Origin: an uncultured Granulosicoccaceae bacterium
GTDB taxonomy: Bacteria; Pseudomonadota; Gammaproteobacteria; Granulosicoccales; Granulosicoccaceae
Direction: 5' to 3'
Assembly (NCBI GenBank): GCA_938007995.1
Contig: CALLLW010000010.1
Span: forward strand, 62,001 to 126,000
Length of the DNA: 64,000 nt
In this document: piece after piece, positions 63,940 to 64,000 of the stretch
Layout of the letters: each line of letters starts with the position of its first letter
How positions within the stretch are numbered: position 1 is the first letter of the stretch
Position numbers and translations under genes: made by a program
The notes under the pieces: generated by a model
The model's database searches: none
Told to the model about the DNA's origin: nothing
The model's input: the letters and a program-made list of their open reading frames with translations, nothing else

Positions 63940-64000
63940 GGATAGCGACCTGTGGTTTGCGAAATCCATTGATCGCAGTAAAGTGGAGTGCGCAGGGTAG

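Overview
The window looks like chromosomal DNA of a heterotrophic gammaproteobacterium with a moderate GC content. The lineage call rests on IlvI/IlvH, PssA and RimI types, a HolD-like gene beside rimI, and E. coli-like REP elements at the left edge. It is an inference; a marine Granulosicoccus-like lineage would fit the catabolic content, but I cannot prove it. I recognise no rRNA, tRNA, insertion sequence or prophage.

Left part (1-24400). After a tandem REP-like repeat (1-313) comes a divergent catabolic locus. One arm (minus strand) is an EamA exporter followed by a 1069-residue self-sufficient reductive dehalogenase: a duplicated RdhA-like half, two 4Fe-4S clusters and a fused FAD/NAD/2Fe-2S reductase. 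The other arm (plus strand) is a NicX-like ring-cleavage dioxygenase, an alpha/beta hydrolase, an acyl-CoA dehydrogenase homologue, an acyl-CoA ligase and a VOC protein. Together they suggest breakdown of a halogenated (hydroxy)aromatic or pyridine compound. Housekeeping and single genes follow (DUF72, short MerF, NUDIX, a surface protein with a GlyGly-CTERM-like tail, HAD phosphatase, glutaredoxin-MauE fusion). A divergent myo-inositol locus (Gfo/Idh/MocA dehydrogenase and IolE against IolD-IolC-IolB-IolJ) has LacI-like palindromes between its arms. A VanZ/LamG protein whose start lies within a 23-bp perfect inverted repeat, an amidinohydrolase and a half-length MFS gene close this part.

Middle (25180-35227). 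A complete type I-C CRISPR-Cas locus: cas3-cas5c-cas8c-cas7-cas4-cas1-cas2, a leader and an array of 31 repeats with 30 spacers. Cas11c appears to be made from an internal GTG in cas8c with an AAGGAG ribosome-binding site. The locus abuts the truncated MFS gene.

Right part (35255-64000). An LplT-like MFS/PlsC acyltransferase fusion lies divergent from a YwrD-type gamma-glutamyltransferase, followed by a cysteine desulfurase-like enzyme and cystathionine beta-synthase. Two lipoproteins, a membrane-anchored hydrolase and ATP-dependent PEP carboxykinase come next. From 46308 to 55597 lies an unusual locus: a sugar-type ABC transporter (binding protein, two permeases, ATPase) with three SnoaL/NTF2-like proteins, a bicupin and a MetE-like zinc methyltransferase. 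I do not recognise its pathway, and it is the best candidate for an undescribed system. The window ends with a BepA-like M48 protease, ilvIH without ilvC, pssA, a HolD/UDG-like gene, rimI with a basic insertion, and a secreted beta-helix protein.

Short in-frame tandem duplications (12, 15 and 21 bp) recur in linkers and at start codons, suggesting slippage-prone replication in this lineage.
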